NCBI GenBank assembly: GCA_025345505.1
Contig: JANVCC010000021.1
Location: forward strand, 31,802,419-31,866,418
Source of the DNA: Todiramphus chloris collaris
Lineage: Eukaryota; Chordata; Aves; Coraciiformes; Alcedinidae
Direction of reading: 5' to 3'
Length of the DNA: 64,000 nt
Positions 38,613 to 51,376 of this stretch are shown in pieces. The position numbers were made by a program, and so were the translations under genes. Each line of letters begins with the position of its first letter. Positions within the stretch are counted from its first letter, which is position 1. Below the pieces are notes generated by a model. The model saw only the letters and a list, made by a program, of their open reading frames with translations, made no database searches and was not told the origin of the DNA.

Positions 38613-41272
38613 GTACCTGGGGTAAAATTCAGAGAGAGGTGGTAAGATTTGATTGTGACAACAAAGTACAGAAATGATAACTTTGATTTTGATTAGCTTT
38701 TTAATAAAAAAGGGTGTTACATATCAAAAATTCATGTTCAATGATTATTAATGGTCAAAAATCAAGCAGTCAGATGGCAGAAACAAATTAAGAAAATATA
38801 AAGTTGTCCACGAAGAGAACAATTTGAGATTCACATCAATATGGGGAGTTTAATCATGCTTTTTTGCAGGAATTTTATTCTATTTACTGTACATCATACA
38901 CATGTGTTATAGTCAGTGTAATGAACTAGTGAAAGAGCACCCAAAATTCCACCAAATTACCTGAAGGTATGTTAAGTCATGTAAGCAAAATTTTCAGGGG
39001 GAGGGAAAAAAAAAGGTTCTGCAGTTAAAGTATTTGATTAGTGTGGCAAAGACCTGGATTGTTTACTTACCCTGTCACCGACTTGCTATCCCCTTAAAGC
39101 AAACTTTATGTTTGAGTGGGTTTTGTTTTGGGGTTTTTTTAATGGTGCACACACTAACACTCATTTTCCCTAATGGTAAATAGAGCTGAAAGTAAAGCCA
39201 GTGCTGTGAACATAAAATCCTGGTGGAAACTGATTTGCCTTAAAAATCAAGACTTACTTGAATCAAATTGGACCAGCAAATAGTAGTGTATCTTTTCAGT
39301 CTCCATGTTCCTCATCTAGGATGCTGTCTGCCTCACTATGGAGTGTATGAAAATAAATTAATTCTTGAATAATTCAGATTCTGGAGGCAGAAACATTGTA
39401 AGAAAGCCCACAAAGATAATAACTAAATATACAAAGTCTATTTTTCAAAGGAAGTTTCAATTTCGTGCTGTAAATGTGATTAAAACATTGAACAATGAAG
39501 AGAAAAAGCTCTGAATTGCTGTCCATTTTAAAACTACTATCCATTCTTTGTATGCAGTGTTTGCAATAAAAAAATTAATCAAATGATTACAACAGCTGTG
39601 TTATTGTGCTCAAAAGGGATAAAATTATGTTTTAGCAGGCAGTTTTGACTTCTGAGAGTGTATGCTTTCCATCTCAATATTGCTCTTTTGTGATAGTTTG
39701 GTTTGTTTCATACTTCTAATTCTGCTTTTTAGCTGGTACACTTTCTAGCAAATGCCATTACAGATAGAAATCATCTTTTTCCCTATTACTTTTAAATTAA
39801 AAGAGTTCTTTGGTGTTCCTTCCTTATTGCCTAAAGCCCTTGTATTCTTGTTGTCCCAAAGTATTACTTTCTCATTTTCTGATAGCCAAAGACTCAAAGT
39901 TAATAGATTCATAATTTTTTTCTACTGGCAACAAAAATATCCTGAAAATAGCAAGACTAATACTTTGTCTCAAAGCCACATTGCTTCACATGAACAAAAT
40001 TAATGTTTACCTTTATTTTTAACAGAGTTAAAGGACTAGTACTTATATTTACTAGACTCAGTGTCTATTTTAATGGTAATCAACATCATTAACACTAACT
40101 CAGGAAAAATTCTTTTGTTATTTAAGGAGCATATTAAAAAGTTCTAGGTCAGGTTTAGAATGACTCCTAGAATCCTAACTCCCCCAACAATGTATTTGAA
40201 ATATTTTCTCTTAAGCAATTGTTGAATAATACCCCAGTTGATATTGAACTATTGAATAGTTTTGAAAAGCTTTATGGTGACCTACTATGACAAAATCAGA
40301 AAAAAAAAAAATTGATGTGACCAGAAATTTTGCAACTCCTAAGCTAGATATAATGGGAAAGTTTACTCTAAAAATGTCATTTTTTCTTTAAAGTCCTAGG
40401 GATAGTCACGAGAGAGATTACTCTTGTTTTATTTTATTGTTTGTTTTTTCCAGTTATTTTTTTTTTTTAAAGAAGAAAACTTCAGGTAAATATAGGAAAT
40501 ATCTAGAATATTTTTTTTCAAAAAAAAAGGGTATTCTCCCAACAACTTAAGCATTTTTTACTTAAATAAAGAGAATTTTTTCCTAGATGTAATCTATGAG
40601 CCATAATTTAAATGATAACAGTATACCTTTTGTACAATAAATAAAAATGATGCATCATTTTTTTTCTGTATTTGCAAAAGCTTCTCACTAATACAGATGA
40701 CAGAAGCAATATACTAATACCAATGCAAATAAAAATAAGTAGCAGTAGTTTAATTTCATTTTACATTTGGTTATTTTTATATAACTCGCATGCTCCTTAA
40801 GAAAGCAATACATTGTGTGCTTATAATGTAAGAGTTTATGCAAACACAGCATTTTGCATTCAGAACTATCATACAAACAACTGTGAATATTTATATTGGT
40901 GTTAATTAAGACTGTGATGGTATTAATTTAGATAAGGAAAGCTGGCCAAATCTCACAGTGCTATGGGATTTTTAATGTGTCTTAAAAAAATAATCAGAAA
41001 CTTGCAAATGAAAATGTGGTGTAAGATCTCATTCTAAAGATAGTACCTTCATCACGTCCATCCACTGAACCCTCATTTCTAGTAGTCTGCAGTATCATCA
41101 TGGCTATCAGGTAATAGGATATGAGGCAAAAGTGTTTATTCAGAGAGACGAAGATGAACTACTAAGTCAAACTGACACTCCAAAGAAGGAACCAGCTGGC
41201 ATAACCTCACCACAAAGAGCATTAGAGAGGTAAATAACCTCATGCTTCAACAGATTAAATAAAATAATTTGA

Positions 41273-41298
41273 GGGGGGGTGGGGGGATGGGGAGTGGG
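41273..41298 (+). repeat. G-quadruplex-type tract
   Basis: Four G runs with short loops: 7 G, T, 6 G, AT, 4 G, AGT, 3 G. This satisfies the usual G3+N1-7 pattern for a G-quadruplex on the plus strand. It lies in otherwise AT-rich DNA with no gene start nearby. Confidence 0.7.
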
Positions 41299-43090
41299 CA
41301 GTGTTGAGAGTTGTTTCAATTGTTGAAATAATTAGATGAGAAAAAAATTGTTATCCCAGATATATCAGGACTTAACTATGTAATAAGGACAAATTGGGAG
41401 GGAGATGCTTTTTTTGGAATGATTTCTATTTCAACTACAATTTTAGAATTTTGGAGATGACATATTTGTCATCTCTCCTTAGAATGATGCTAAACCACTT
41501 TTGATCTCTGGTACTTTTGGTATCACTTTCTTTGATAATGAATTAACAGCCCAGACTTCCAGTAAGAGACTGCTATACCCAAAGTTTTAATGGAATTCCC
41601 AGTAGTGAAATTAGACCTATTATAAGACTTTTTATATCACATCCAGAATACTGGGAAGGTTTTGGAAGTATTCAGTGCAGATCCTAATTCATGTATTTAA
41701 AAAAGCCAACATCTGATGCTCAGAAACATTTAGCTTTTCTGTTCCAGCTTTGGTGTCCAGTTTACATTTAAAGTAACAAGAAATGAGACATACTCAGCCT
41801 TAAGATTACTTCCTTTTAATTTCTCTCCTCCTTTCTAGGTGTGGAAATCTTCCACTCTAAACGAGCTTATGTGGATTTTACATAAAGTAGAGCATTTTCA
41901 TGTATTTATCACCTGAATGTATGTTAGCCGACAAAACACTGTAGAAACAGATTGTGCAAGGAAGGTCCTGTATTCCAGCCAATGAGTTGTACAGTCACAA
42001 GACTCAGACACAGATTACCTCCTCAGAAAACACCAGTCTGACCAACACTGATAAGGTGCCTCCCTTTCTGGAGGGTACACAAGTCTTAAGTGGTCTAAAT
42101 TGCATCTTGCTCCAATTATTTCTGTCATCATTTCAGATCTTTGGCTCATATTCCAGCCAGGATATGGACCTTTGGTCTTTTCTTACAATTTTGACTCTGG
42201 CTCCAGACTCGTTGAGTATATTTACACTACTGTGGCAGAAAGGCAGGAGGTGAGCTCAGATACTGGATACCTTCCCACTTTGAGCACTCTGCTCAGTTAT
42301 TAATCTGCTCTCAATAGAAGGAAGGGGGTACCTCTTAAGCAGTATGAAAGTGAGCCAGTTTGTGCACTTGGATTTTAGGTATGGTTAAATTCAAGCCCCC
42401 TTTATTTATCAAGAGCAAAGTAGCCATCAGCATAGCTACTGACTTCTCACATTATGAAGTTCTGTTTCATTGTCTCTAACATTACCTATTCCACTTCTTC
42501 TACTCATTCTGGCCTCTGACAGAGGGCATGGCCCCCTCTTCTCCAATCTCTTTTGAAAACGATGCACTGCAGAGGGAGTAGTGACAGCTGAGTCATGCTT
42601 TTTTCAATAGTGAAAGGATTTTTGGCTTTCTTTTCACTCTTATTGCAAAAGGAAAAGTTAGGCAAAAAACAACCAAGAGAGGCTATCCAGATTCCTATAC
42701 TCCATTTAACTAATTGTAACAGAACATAGAAATTTTCTTACTGTATATCTAAATGTAGGGTTAAAACCAGACAAATTAGGGAAAAGCTATACAGAGGCCT
42801 TCCATTTCAGTCCTCAAACTATCAGATCAACTCTCATTTTCCTCAGGACTATTTAAGGCATAAATCAATAAATATAATCTGAAATCAGTGGAGTATCACC
42901 AAGATAAGCTTAAAGTATCATCAGTATAAGCATTGGTGATGACTTCAGTATATTTAAATGTTAGGACAGATCTGTTTCAGTCATTACTGATCTAAATTCT
43001 TTGTCAATGGTTTACTGTGAGTCCAAATTATACAGATGTTATTGCAGAGAAATTAATTTTTACCAAAATATACAGGTTTTTTCCTTTCCT

Positions 43091-43092
<2 letters not shown>

Positions 43093-43124
<32 letters not shown>
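43093..43124 (+). repeat. Poly(T) run, 32 T
   Basis: A run of 32 T with a T/C-rich left side (TTCCTTTCCTTC), the longest homopolymer in the window. It yields a lysine-rich minus-strand open frame that is not a gene. Confidence 0.85.
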
Positions 43125-43438
43125 CTTTGTTTTTTCTTTTCAAATAAATTATAAAATTCCCTGGTCAGTTTTAGCCTTTTCTCTTTCAGTCTATCATTCT
43201 CAAATGAATGACACAAAGGATATTCAAAGAAAATATTTTCAAAATAGTCAGTAAAAAGTCAACCTACTGACTTCAGCTATTAGATGTGCTAGCATAAGTA
43301 GGAGAAAGCACATTTATCTTGATCTTTTTTAAAGTTAAATTGGTGATGAAGGTGTGGAGATGAAAGGGAGACATTTCAAGAGATACAGAAATGTTATCAA
43401 ACATATTTACTCCATATAGTATTTACAGTTACAATACA

Positions 43439-43499
43439 AAAAAAAAAAAAAAACCCCAAAAACTATAAAAAAAAATAAAAAAAGCAACAAACAAAAAAA
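43439..43499 (+). repeat. A-rich tract with C interruptions
   Basis: About 60 bases of A runs separated by CCCC, C, CT or G. Low complexity; no associated element is recognised. Confidence 0.8.
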
Positions 43500-44627
43500 A
43501 TGGACAAGTATTAGAATTTTGTGTTTAGCAGGCAGCAAGTAAATGTTCTGGTATTACAAGCAGATGAATCATGAGTAATCACATGAAATGAGTGGATTCA
43601 GAGCAGCATAAAAACCCAGAATAGGTTGTTCTTCCTTTCTCACAGACTGCATGCAGCAAATAGTGAAAAAATGATACTTAGGTAATGCATTTCATTCTCT
43701 GAGGACAGCAGTTCCTAGGTCAACCTTTGGTTGCCACTGTCCTCCTTTTCATTCTGGGGAACAAGACTCCTGATTTAAACATTACTAGAGAAAGGAGGTC
43801 AGGAGCCAAGGGGAAGAACAGGCCATTCAACTACAATGCTCTTCTGTGTGGAAACCAGGCTTCAGATGGGACCTCAGGGAGTTACAAGATGCCATTCTTC
43901 CCTTTCTCCCTTTAGCACAGAAGCAGCCAAACCCCTTGGCTACTCAGTCAGTCCTCATCTTCAGAGAACCTCGGGAAAGAAAGATCTTGCTGTTAGCCGT
44001 GTCAGTGAGGCTTTTAACTTAAATAAAAGTGCATTAATTTTAATCGGCCCTTTACCCACCATTAAAATGTCTTGTACAACATCATCAGCCTTCGAAGCAC
44101 TCAGAATGAATCCAGTACTTCTGCAGATATTAAAGGATGGTGAATCTCTGATACTATACTGAAATTATATTTTATCCATTCAGAACAAATGAAACATGTT
44201 TCAGTATTACTTAAAATCATTTGTACTACGTCTTTATTGTTTCGCACTATTTTCATCAGCAATCCTTTCAGTTTTTTACTGTGTATCTGTTGAGGATTCA
44301 AGTAATCATATAGGAAACTAAAGGGCCTATTAATATTTATAGCACACATAGGCACATTATTCTGGAGGTCAAAAGAATGCAGCATTTAGCATAACAGTGC
44401 AATTGAAATGTGCTACTGAACACCTAGGAGCACTTGGCTGCTATAACAAATTATACAGCCGCTCTTCCTACACACTATTTTTTGTTGTTATATCAGATAA
44501 ATTCTCAAAGAGGATTGCAAACTCTATGGTAAATGTCCTTGCCACAAAGTTTATAATTAGTTTGAATAATTTTCTTTAGGAAAGGTTGAAAGGCAAGTCT
44601 AAAAACATTTTCTTTAGAAAAAAAATT

Positions 44628-45003
44628 ATGTGGGAAGGGTCCTCAAGAGGCTACCTGCTCCAAAGAAGAGCTAATCCTGTTCCTCTTTGCTCTAAAGAGG
44701 GCTAATCAGATCACGTTCTTCAGGGTTGTGTCCGCTCAAATCTTGAGTACCTCCAAGGATGGCAATCTCATAGTCTGTCTGTGTTGTTGCTGTCCTACTT
44801 TATTGGCAATAAAGATTTCCTTATATGTAATGGAAATGTCCCACATTCCAGCTTAGGTTTGTTGCCTCTAGTCCTACTGTTGTGCACCCCTGAGAAAAGT
44901 CTGGCTCCATCTTCTCTGAATCCTTTGACCATGTGATTGTAGAGAACAACAATTTCTCCGCAGAACCTTCTCTTCTTTAAGCTACTTGAAGAAGGCTCAG
45001 GGT
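44628..45003 (-). mobile_element. Old CR1 LINE fragment
   Basis: The reverse complement of CR1 3' and coding phrases is visible: GGGAAGGGTCCTCAAGAGG and CTACCTGCTCCAAAGAAG near the 3' end, then TTGCCTCTAGTCCTACTG, GTCTGGCTCCATCTTC and TTCTCTTCTTTAAGCTAC. No frame is preserved. It resembles the decayed copy at 34.5-34.8 kb more than the young copy at 47 kb. The boundaries are approximate. Confidence 0.75.
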
Positions 45004-46483
45004 ATACATTACAGTATATGTCTCCTTTTGCTTACTATTTCTCCCTCCTTTTGAAGCTGACCATATAAAGGAAAAAAATGCCCTTGACACTAGGAATGAA
45101 CGACTTTTTATAACCCAAAGGCTTCACTACTAACTGTCATGTAGCCTCTATTCAATGTGAAAAGAAGAATCTCACTGTAAGTCTCTCAGACTATACCAAT
45201 ACTACTAAAGAGACAGATGATCTTGTGCACTAGATGAAGACATAATCACTCACAATGCTCAATTTGTTAGCTGTCTCCTTGGCTCGCTTTTGGGCAGCTT
45301 CAATTAGCTCTCCCCAATCAGTCGGTGGTCTTGTGGCCTCTCAGTCAGAATGGACCCCTTGGCCCTCTTTCATTAAAAAGGAATTGCTATAGCCTCAGAG
45401 ACTAGATAATTAGGCAGTACATATCCAATCTTTCAGGCCTCTTATGCAAATTCCAGATGTTCTCTGTGTTCTCTGAGTCAGTGCAGCCCCCATAGGACTC
45501 TCCATAAGCCCTTTTTTTGGTATGCTTCATTATCCAATTACAATTTTTCTTATTATGAGGTTTTGGTTACTTATAAATGCTAACAAACTTTTCCAATTTC
45601 ATGCATACGATACATTAAGATTTACATAAAGCTGAGATATTGCCACATGCCCACTTAGTTTCTCTCACAGCCGTTTGCAGTCAATGTCTGATTCCTATCA
45701 AGTGTCTGATTTAAGTGGGAAGAAGTGAGCTTAAGAAATCTGAGTTCTTAGGAGGAGATTGCTTTCCAACTTAGGCATGTAAATGAGGTACCTGAAGTTA
45801 GTGTGAAAACTATAATATGCATTAAAAAACAAAACAAAATAAAACAAAACAAAACAAAAAAAAACCCTTTCTGATAGACAGACTTTACACCATAAGGCAC
45901 AGTTCCTTTCATGGAAGCATTTCTGTAATGGTTAACTGTCATGGAAAACTCTTTGTATAACTTTACATATAGAACAGCTGGTACACCCACACGAAAAAAA
46001 ATGTATTAAAGAGCTTTGTCAGTCAGAAAATGTAAATACTTCAGTTTAAAAAAGTTCAGTACACTTACTTTTCTTTCTTTTATAAACATTTCAGCTAATT
46101 ACTTGCAGCTTTAAAAGCCTCATTCTATCCCCAGAGCACCCTAGAGTTAGAAATCTTTATCTAGGTTTAGTAGTTGTGGCAGAATGCCATTTGCTCTAAG
46201 TGATCAGTGAGAAGTTGTCAGCTGCATCTGATGTCATAAAATAAGAAATGCTCTAGAAATTGCCGATCTGTTTGGGCTTAGTACAGAATCTCTCATTGAA
46301 TGAGTAAATAAATAACTCTATTTGTTTCAGTAAAATCATATAATTAATTTGTGCCAAAATGTTCTCCTAAGAAGGTTGCTAACTAATCCACAAAGGAATG
46401 TCCTGTCAGCGTTCAAAATTTAAAAGAATATGGGAAAAAAATACAAGGCTGTGCATGTAGAAATGTCTGGCCTGTATTGTGTG
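45004..46483. other. Noncoding DNA, nothing recognised
   Basis: About 1.5 kb of mixed sequence with an A/C-rich run at 45,822-45,868. The region 45,250-45,500 is somewhat less AT-rich but matches nothing I know. The 80-codon minus frame at 45,748-45,990 is driven by the A/C run. Confidence 0.5.
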
Positions 46484-46654
46484 ACAGAGAACTGAAACAG
46501 GCTGCCCAGAGAGTTGTAGTGTCTCCTTATCTGGAGACTTTCCAAATCTGCCTGGATATGTTCCTGTGCAACCTGCCCTAGGTGGTCCTGCTTTGGCAGG
46601 GGTGTTGGACTCAATCTCCAGAGGTCCCTTTCAACCCCTACCATTCTGTGATTT
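46484..46654 (+). mobile_element. CR1 LINE, 3' end fragment
   Basis: The plus strand carries the CR1 3' end: GAACTGAAACAGGCTGCCC, GGAGACTTTCCAAATCTGCC, CTGCTTTGGCAGGGGTGTTG, TCTCCAGAGGTCCC and ACCATTCTGTGATTTTCTG. It is heavily 5'-truncated. Its 3' end faces the 3' end of the minus-strand CR1 at 47.13 kb, about 480 bases away. Confidence 0.92.
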
Positions 46655-47131
46655 TCTGATTTTAATGTGGTTTAACAGTTATCTGAAAATCCTTTGGGTC
46701 AGGCTCTCAGTGACACATTTCCAGATATGCTTCATGATATCATTCATAACCTTCTCTTAGATAGATTTTTTTCATTAATAAACACAACTAAGATGCAGTC
46801 TTCAAAACTCTTTGTGGTAGAATCTGTCTAAAGAGTTTTTAGGAGACAATAAAGAGATTTCCCCCTGTCCCATATGATCGATGTATCTAACTTTGTGGTC
46901 AAAGACCTTTCTTCCATTTCTGAATAAAAAGCTTAATAATTCTGGATGAGTGAAATCTGGTAGGGAAAGGAAGAAAAAAGACTAGCAGCCTCTGAATAAG
47001 CTTCACATTCTTTAGGATATGTACTGGTATGTAAGGCCAAACATAGAAAATTAAGAAAGACTAGTTTCAATCACTAGGAACACCCAGTGACTGAAATATT
47101 AGCTAAATCTTAGCTGAGATCATAGCTAAGA

Positions 47132-48060
47132 AATCACAGAATCACAGAGTGTTAGGGGTTGAAAGGGACCTTGGAGATCTTCGAGTTCAACCCCCCTGCC
47201 AAGGCAGGATCATATAAGCTACCCTATAACCTAATTTACCCTACAACCTAATCTACCCTAACACAGGTCATTCAGGAATGCATCCAGGTGAGTTTTGAAA
47301 ATCTCCAGAGAAGGAGACTCCACAACCTCTCCGGGCAGCCTGTTCCAATGCTCTGTGACCCTTACTGTAAAGAAGTTCCTCCTCATGTTAAGGTGGAACC
47401 TCTTGTGCTCCAGCTTATATCCATTCCCCCTAGTCCTATCACAAGGCATGAGTGAGAAGAGGCTGTCCCTTTCCTCTTGACACTTATCCCTCATATATTT
47501 ATAAATATTTATCAAATCCCCTCTCAGTCTTGTCTTTTCCAGACTAAAGAGCCCCAGGTGTCTCAGCCTCTCCTCATAAGGCATGTGCTCCAGTCCCTTA
47601 ATCATACTTGTAGCCCTCCGTTGGACTCTCTCAAGCAGATCCCTGTCTCTCTTGAACTGGGGAGACCAGAACTGAACACAATACTCCAGGTGAGGTCTCA
47701 CCAGTGCAGAGTAGAGGGGGAGGAGAACCTCCTTCGATCTGCTGGACACTCTCCTCTTGATACACCCCAGGATACCATTGGCCTTTCTGGCCACAAGGAC
47801 ACATTTCTGGTCCATGGAGGACTTGTTGTCCACTAGGACTCCCAAGTCTTTCTCCACAAGGCTGCTCTCCAGCAGATCACCTCCCAGTCTGTACTGGTGT
47901 AATTTATTATTCTTACCTAGATGCAGGACTCTACATTTAAACCTCATTTGGTTCTGCCCTGCCCAGTTCTCCAACTTGTCCAAGTTTCGCTGGATGGCTG
48001 CACAGCTTTCAGGTGTATCTGCTGATCCTCCCAGTTTTGTGTCATCAGCAAACTTGCTAT
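47132..48060 (-). mobile_element. CR1 LINE fragment with open RT C-terminal frame
   Basis: About 930 bases of CR1 on the minus strand, the best-preserved copy here. One frame runs open from the 5' break near 48,056 to a stop at 47,258, about 266 codons. It includes the RT catalytic FADD box (codons at 48,041-48,052) followed by TKLGG. Next come the C-terminal segments [38 protein letters not shown] and [16 protein letters not shown], ending with the [17 protein letters not shown] region. The 3' untranslated end runs to AATCACAGAATCACAG at 47,132. The endonuclease, ORF1 and most of the RT are missing, so it is a 5'-truncated, immobile copy. The lack of frame breaks indicates a fairly recent insertion. 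Confidence 0.95.
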
Positions 48061-48100
48061 GGTATCAGTAGCTATGATATCTTAACTATGATATCAGTAA
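48057..48100 (+). repeat. Three imperfect 14-15 base repeats at CR1 5' junction
   Basis: CTATGGTATCAGTAG, CTATGATATCTTAA and CTATGATATCAGTAA follow one another directly where CR1 similarity ends. The first overlaps the CR1 edge. This suggests local slippage or template switching at the 5' junction during or after insertion. Confidence 0.65.
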
Positions 48101-51100
48101 AGGTCCTCAGCACTGTCAAGTTACCATTATTTTTTTTTCCTATGGTTCCTTCAAGTAGACACACCCTAGGGATGCTACAAGCATATCAAGTTTGATAGTT
48201 TGATGATCTAAAATATTTTATCATGTAAAAGCGACAGATTTGTGATTCTATTTATAGGTATTTACATAACTTTCATCAATGCAGATCATGTAAAGCAAAA
48301 CAATTTAGTTTTTGAACACTGTATCTTAAAACAAAACCTACTCAGAAAGATTGATTATCAGTTCTGTTCTAGATGTGGGAAAGTCCTGCTTTGCTTTTTA
48401 CTATCCACGATTTTGTGAGCAAAATTCTTTTCAGTAAAAAATAACCAAAACAACATGGACGTTCATACTGCTAGGCTGCTGTAAAATAAATTAACACCAT
48501 GAAGGGCTTGGTAAAATGATTTCTGAACATATTGGGAGTAGGAGGGACTTAAAGAAAAGGAGAAGTGGGATGAAGATACTGAATCCAACTGATGTGCTTC
48601 AGTTCTTCTGAACTTAATAATTAAAATAGCCTATGTTTTTAATAGTACTGAAGTAAATTTTATATTGAAAGGTGTTTTATTAGACCTTTTTATACTTCAT
48701 TAGTTAATTTTAATTTATAAAATCATCACAAGTCATACCGATATAAAATCAGAAGTATTATATATATTTATTTCACTCAAGACAGTGTAAGAAGTGGTAT
48801 TCCAAAACACAATCAGAAGAAGAAATGTGTTTGTTGATATTTATGAATATTTAACAGGTAATGTCAGGTAGAAATTAATGACTTTGTAAAGCTTCTAACA
48901 TCATTTAAGCATAAATAGTGAAGAGTGAATTTTGACTGTCTATTTGTTTGAGCAGAGATATGGGGAAGTTACTTAGTATTAGTAAATCTTGCACAATGTG
49001 ATGACCTGTAAATGAATATCAAAATTAACTGCAGATGTTGCATGCAATAATCAGAATGTTCTCCACACTCTAATGTTTACGTAAGCAATTGTGGCAATTA
49101 AGGCAGCTTGAAAGACAGAGTATCTGATTCTGACTTCTACTGAGAGAAGGCAATATTGTGGTTAATGTATTGATTTTTAATGGATTCAATCTTAAATTTC
49201 TTTTTTTCATTACATCGTCTGGAAAGCAGAATTACAATGTTATATTTTTCTGTGTTTGGATATAAGATCACATTGTAAATTCTTAGAGACTGTTCATTAA
49301 ATGTGTTTGCATGGGGTTCTACTTTTTACTTTGTAGAGCCACCTCACTTTCTCTTATTGTTTTGGTTTTTTTTTTTTTTTTTCCTTTTTGTATAAACATT
49401 AAGCTATCCATTTCAAATAGAAGATAGTTTCAAAGTCTCATTTCTCCAAGGCAACACACAGTAAACATGAGAATGCTATCTGATGTGGCTTTCTTGACAA
49501 GGTACTGAAGGCAATCTATATTTAAAAATACTACAAAAGCTTCCATGTAAAATAGAACTCTGAATGGTTTTAGCATATGGACATAGGCAGTTGAGACGAT
49601 ATCCATAAAAGGAAACAAAAGACTTGTTGGGTGTGTTTGTTTGTTTGTTTGTTAATCAATAGAAAAACATATAGTGACTTGAAAGGCTTACTCAATATCT
49701 GTATAGATTACTAGATGTTGGATTTATATTTGGTCTAATATATCCAAGACATTTTTATAAATTTACTTGATAGAATATTCTGTGCACTGAATTTTGTGGT
49801 CTAAGAGACTAAAATATTTTTTTAAATTCTCACAACCCATAACTCTTTCAGAGAATCAAAAACTGAGAGTATAATAGCAGAAAATCAAATACATACCACA
49901 GATGATTAAAACATGATGAAATCTGGGGAATTATTTTCCTGACACTTGACTGTCCTTTGAGAAAATGATTTTAAACAACTAAAACTTCTGAAGGCAGAAA
50001 GTTGATGGTGTTTTTCTTTCCACTTCCTGTGTGTATTTCCATTAATGACCAGAATATTAGTTATCATGAACATACCTAAATATTCAAATGTGGCAGGCAT
50101 GTTTAGATAATATCATCAAATTTGTAACAAATACCACTGAGTGAAGTTTACTGTAGTTGCAATTAACAGGGCTTTAGAATAGGTTTCAAGCAAAAGCAGC
50201 CATGCTGTATATCTCTGTCCTCCCTACTATCACTTTTGCATTTACATACACAGATTACATTCGCATATCTTGATGACTTACACATTTTAACTGAATTTGA
50301 GTCCATGGGAGTGTTTACATCAAGGGAACATGAACATTTAAAATTCCAAGTTATCTCTAAATTATTGATTTCAGGGGAACAGTGAGGGTTTTGTACATTA
50401 CTCAACTTTATGTAAAATGGCCAACTAATGATAATGTTTAATTCTGAACTCTGTGTTCCATTAGATTTATAGAGCTCTTTCAGTTCTGAGCCAGAAGCAC
50501 AGATATGACTTTGTGAAAAATTTATACAACATAACATTTTATCATTTTGTTAATTTCTTCAGGAGAATATAGACATCTTTACACAGGCTGGAGTACTTCA
50601 AAATCTTAGACTATTTTTGGGTTAGTAATTTTAGAAAGCATTATGCTTTTATGAAATATATTTGTTACCTGATATCCAAAAATGACAGGCCTAGCCTCAT
50701 CGGTCAATTTAAACATAATATCAAAATGGTGTCTCTGAAATGAGTTCTCTGAAATATTAAAGCACTGAAACGTTAACAGTAACATTCATTCTTTCCTTTG
50801 TGATCTTCTCTGGACTTTCTAATTTGCAAAGAATCACACAATCTGGAGTTATCTTTGAAAAAGAATGCAAGACCCAGATTGTTGCTTTTGGTGGTAAAGA
50901 AGATACGTATTCTTCTTCATATTGGAAGAATAAATGATATCGTCAAATTCTCACTGATGTGACCTGAAACTGATTATGCCTAGGATATAAAAAGAAGACT
51001 TGCAGGGACATGGAATTTCATAAAATTATATTATTTCTGCAAGAAAGGGGAAAAACATGAAGAAATATCTGAGGATTGACATGTACCTTAGGGGCTCATA

Positions 51101-51298
51101 CTAGCAGGAGAATTTCAGGATGTTTAATATTGAGACACAGAGAAATTAGTCTTGTCAAATAACATACTCTGTTTTCGTAACTCAACAAAGAACATTTTAA
51201 GATTCATGCTGATGATCAAAAATTAATTTTTAACCTAGGAAGTAGTCAGTGAAGTCCTGAAAATTCTGATATATATTGAAACCTGGACACCGGATATA

Positions 51299-51376
51299 TA
51301 AAAACAAAAAAAAAAAAAAAAAACAAGAAAAAAAAAAAAAAAAAAAAACCAACAAAATAACACAACAAATAAAACC
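51299..51376 (+). repeat. A-rich tract with C interruptions
   Basis: Two long A runs joined by CAAG, then CCAACAAAATAACACAAC-type sequence. Low complexity. Confidence 0.8.

Larger units (their letters stand above)
38613..44627. other. AT-rich noncoding DNA, no gene seen
   Basis: About 6 kb without a supported exon. It holds a G-rich tract at 41,273-41,298, a 32-T run at 43,093-43,124 and an A-rich tract at 43,439-43,499. A CpG-bearing mixed-complexity stretch at 43,975-44,420 is discussed in the findings. The 108-codon frame at 43,836-44,162 shows no known domain. Confidence 0.5.

Noticed and set aside
47477-48071. Plus-strand frames of 104-119 codons over the CR1 at 47-48 kb
   Set aside because: The real coding signal is the minus-strand CR1 RT frame; these are antisense shadows.
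50163-50537. 124-codon minus-strand frame with several cysteines
   Set aside because: No recognisable domain, no splice or promoter context, and such lengths arise by chance in a window this long.
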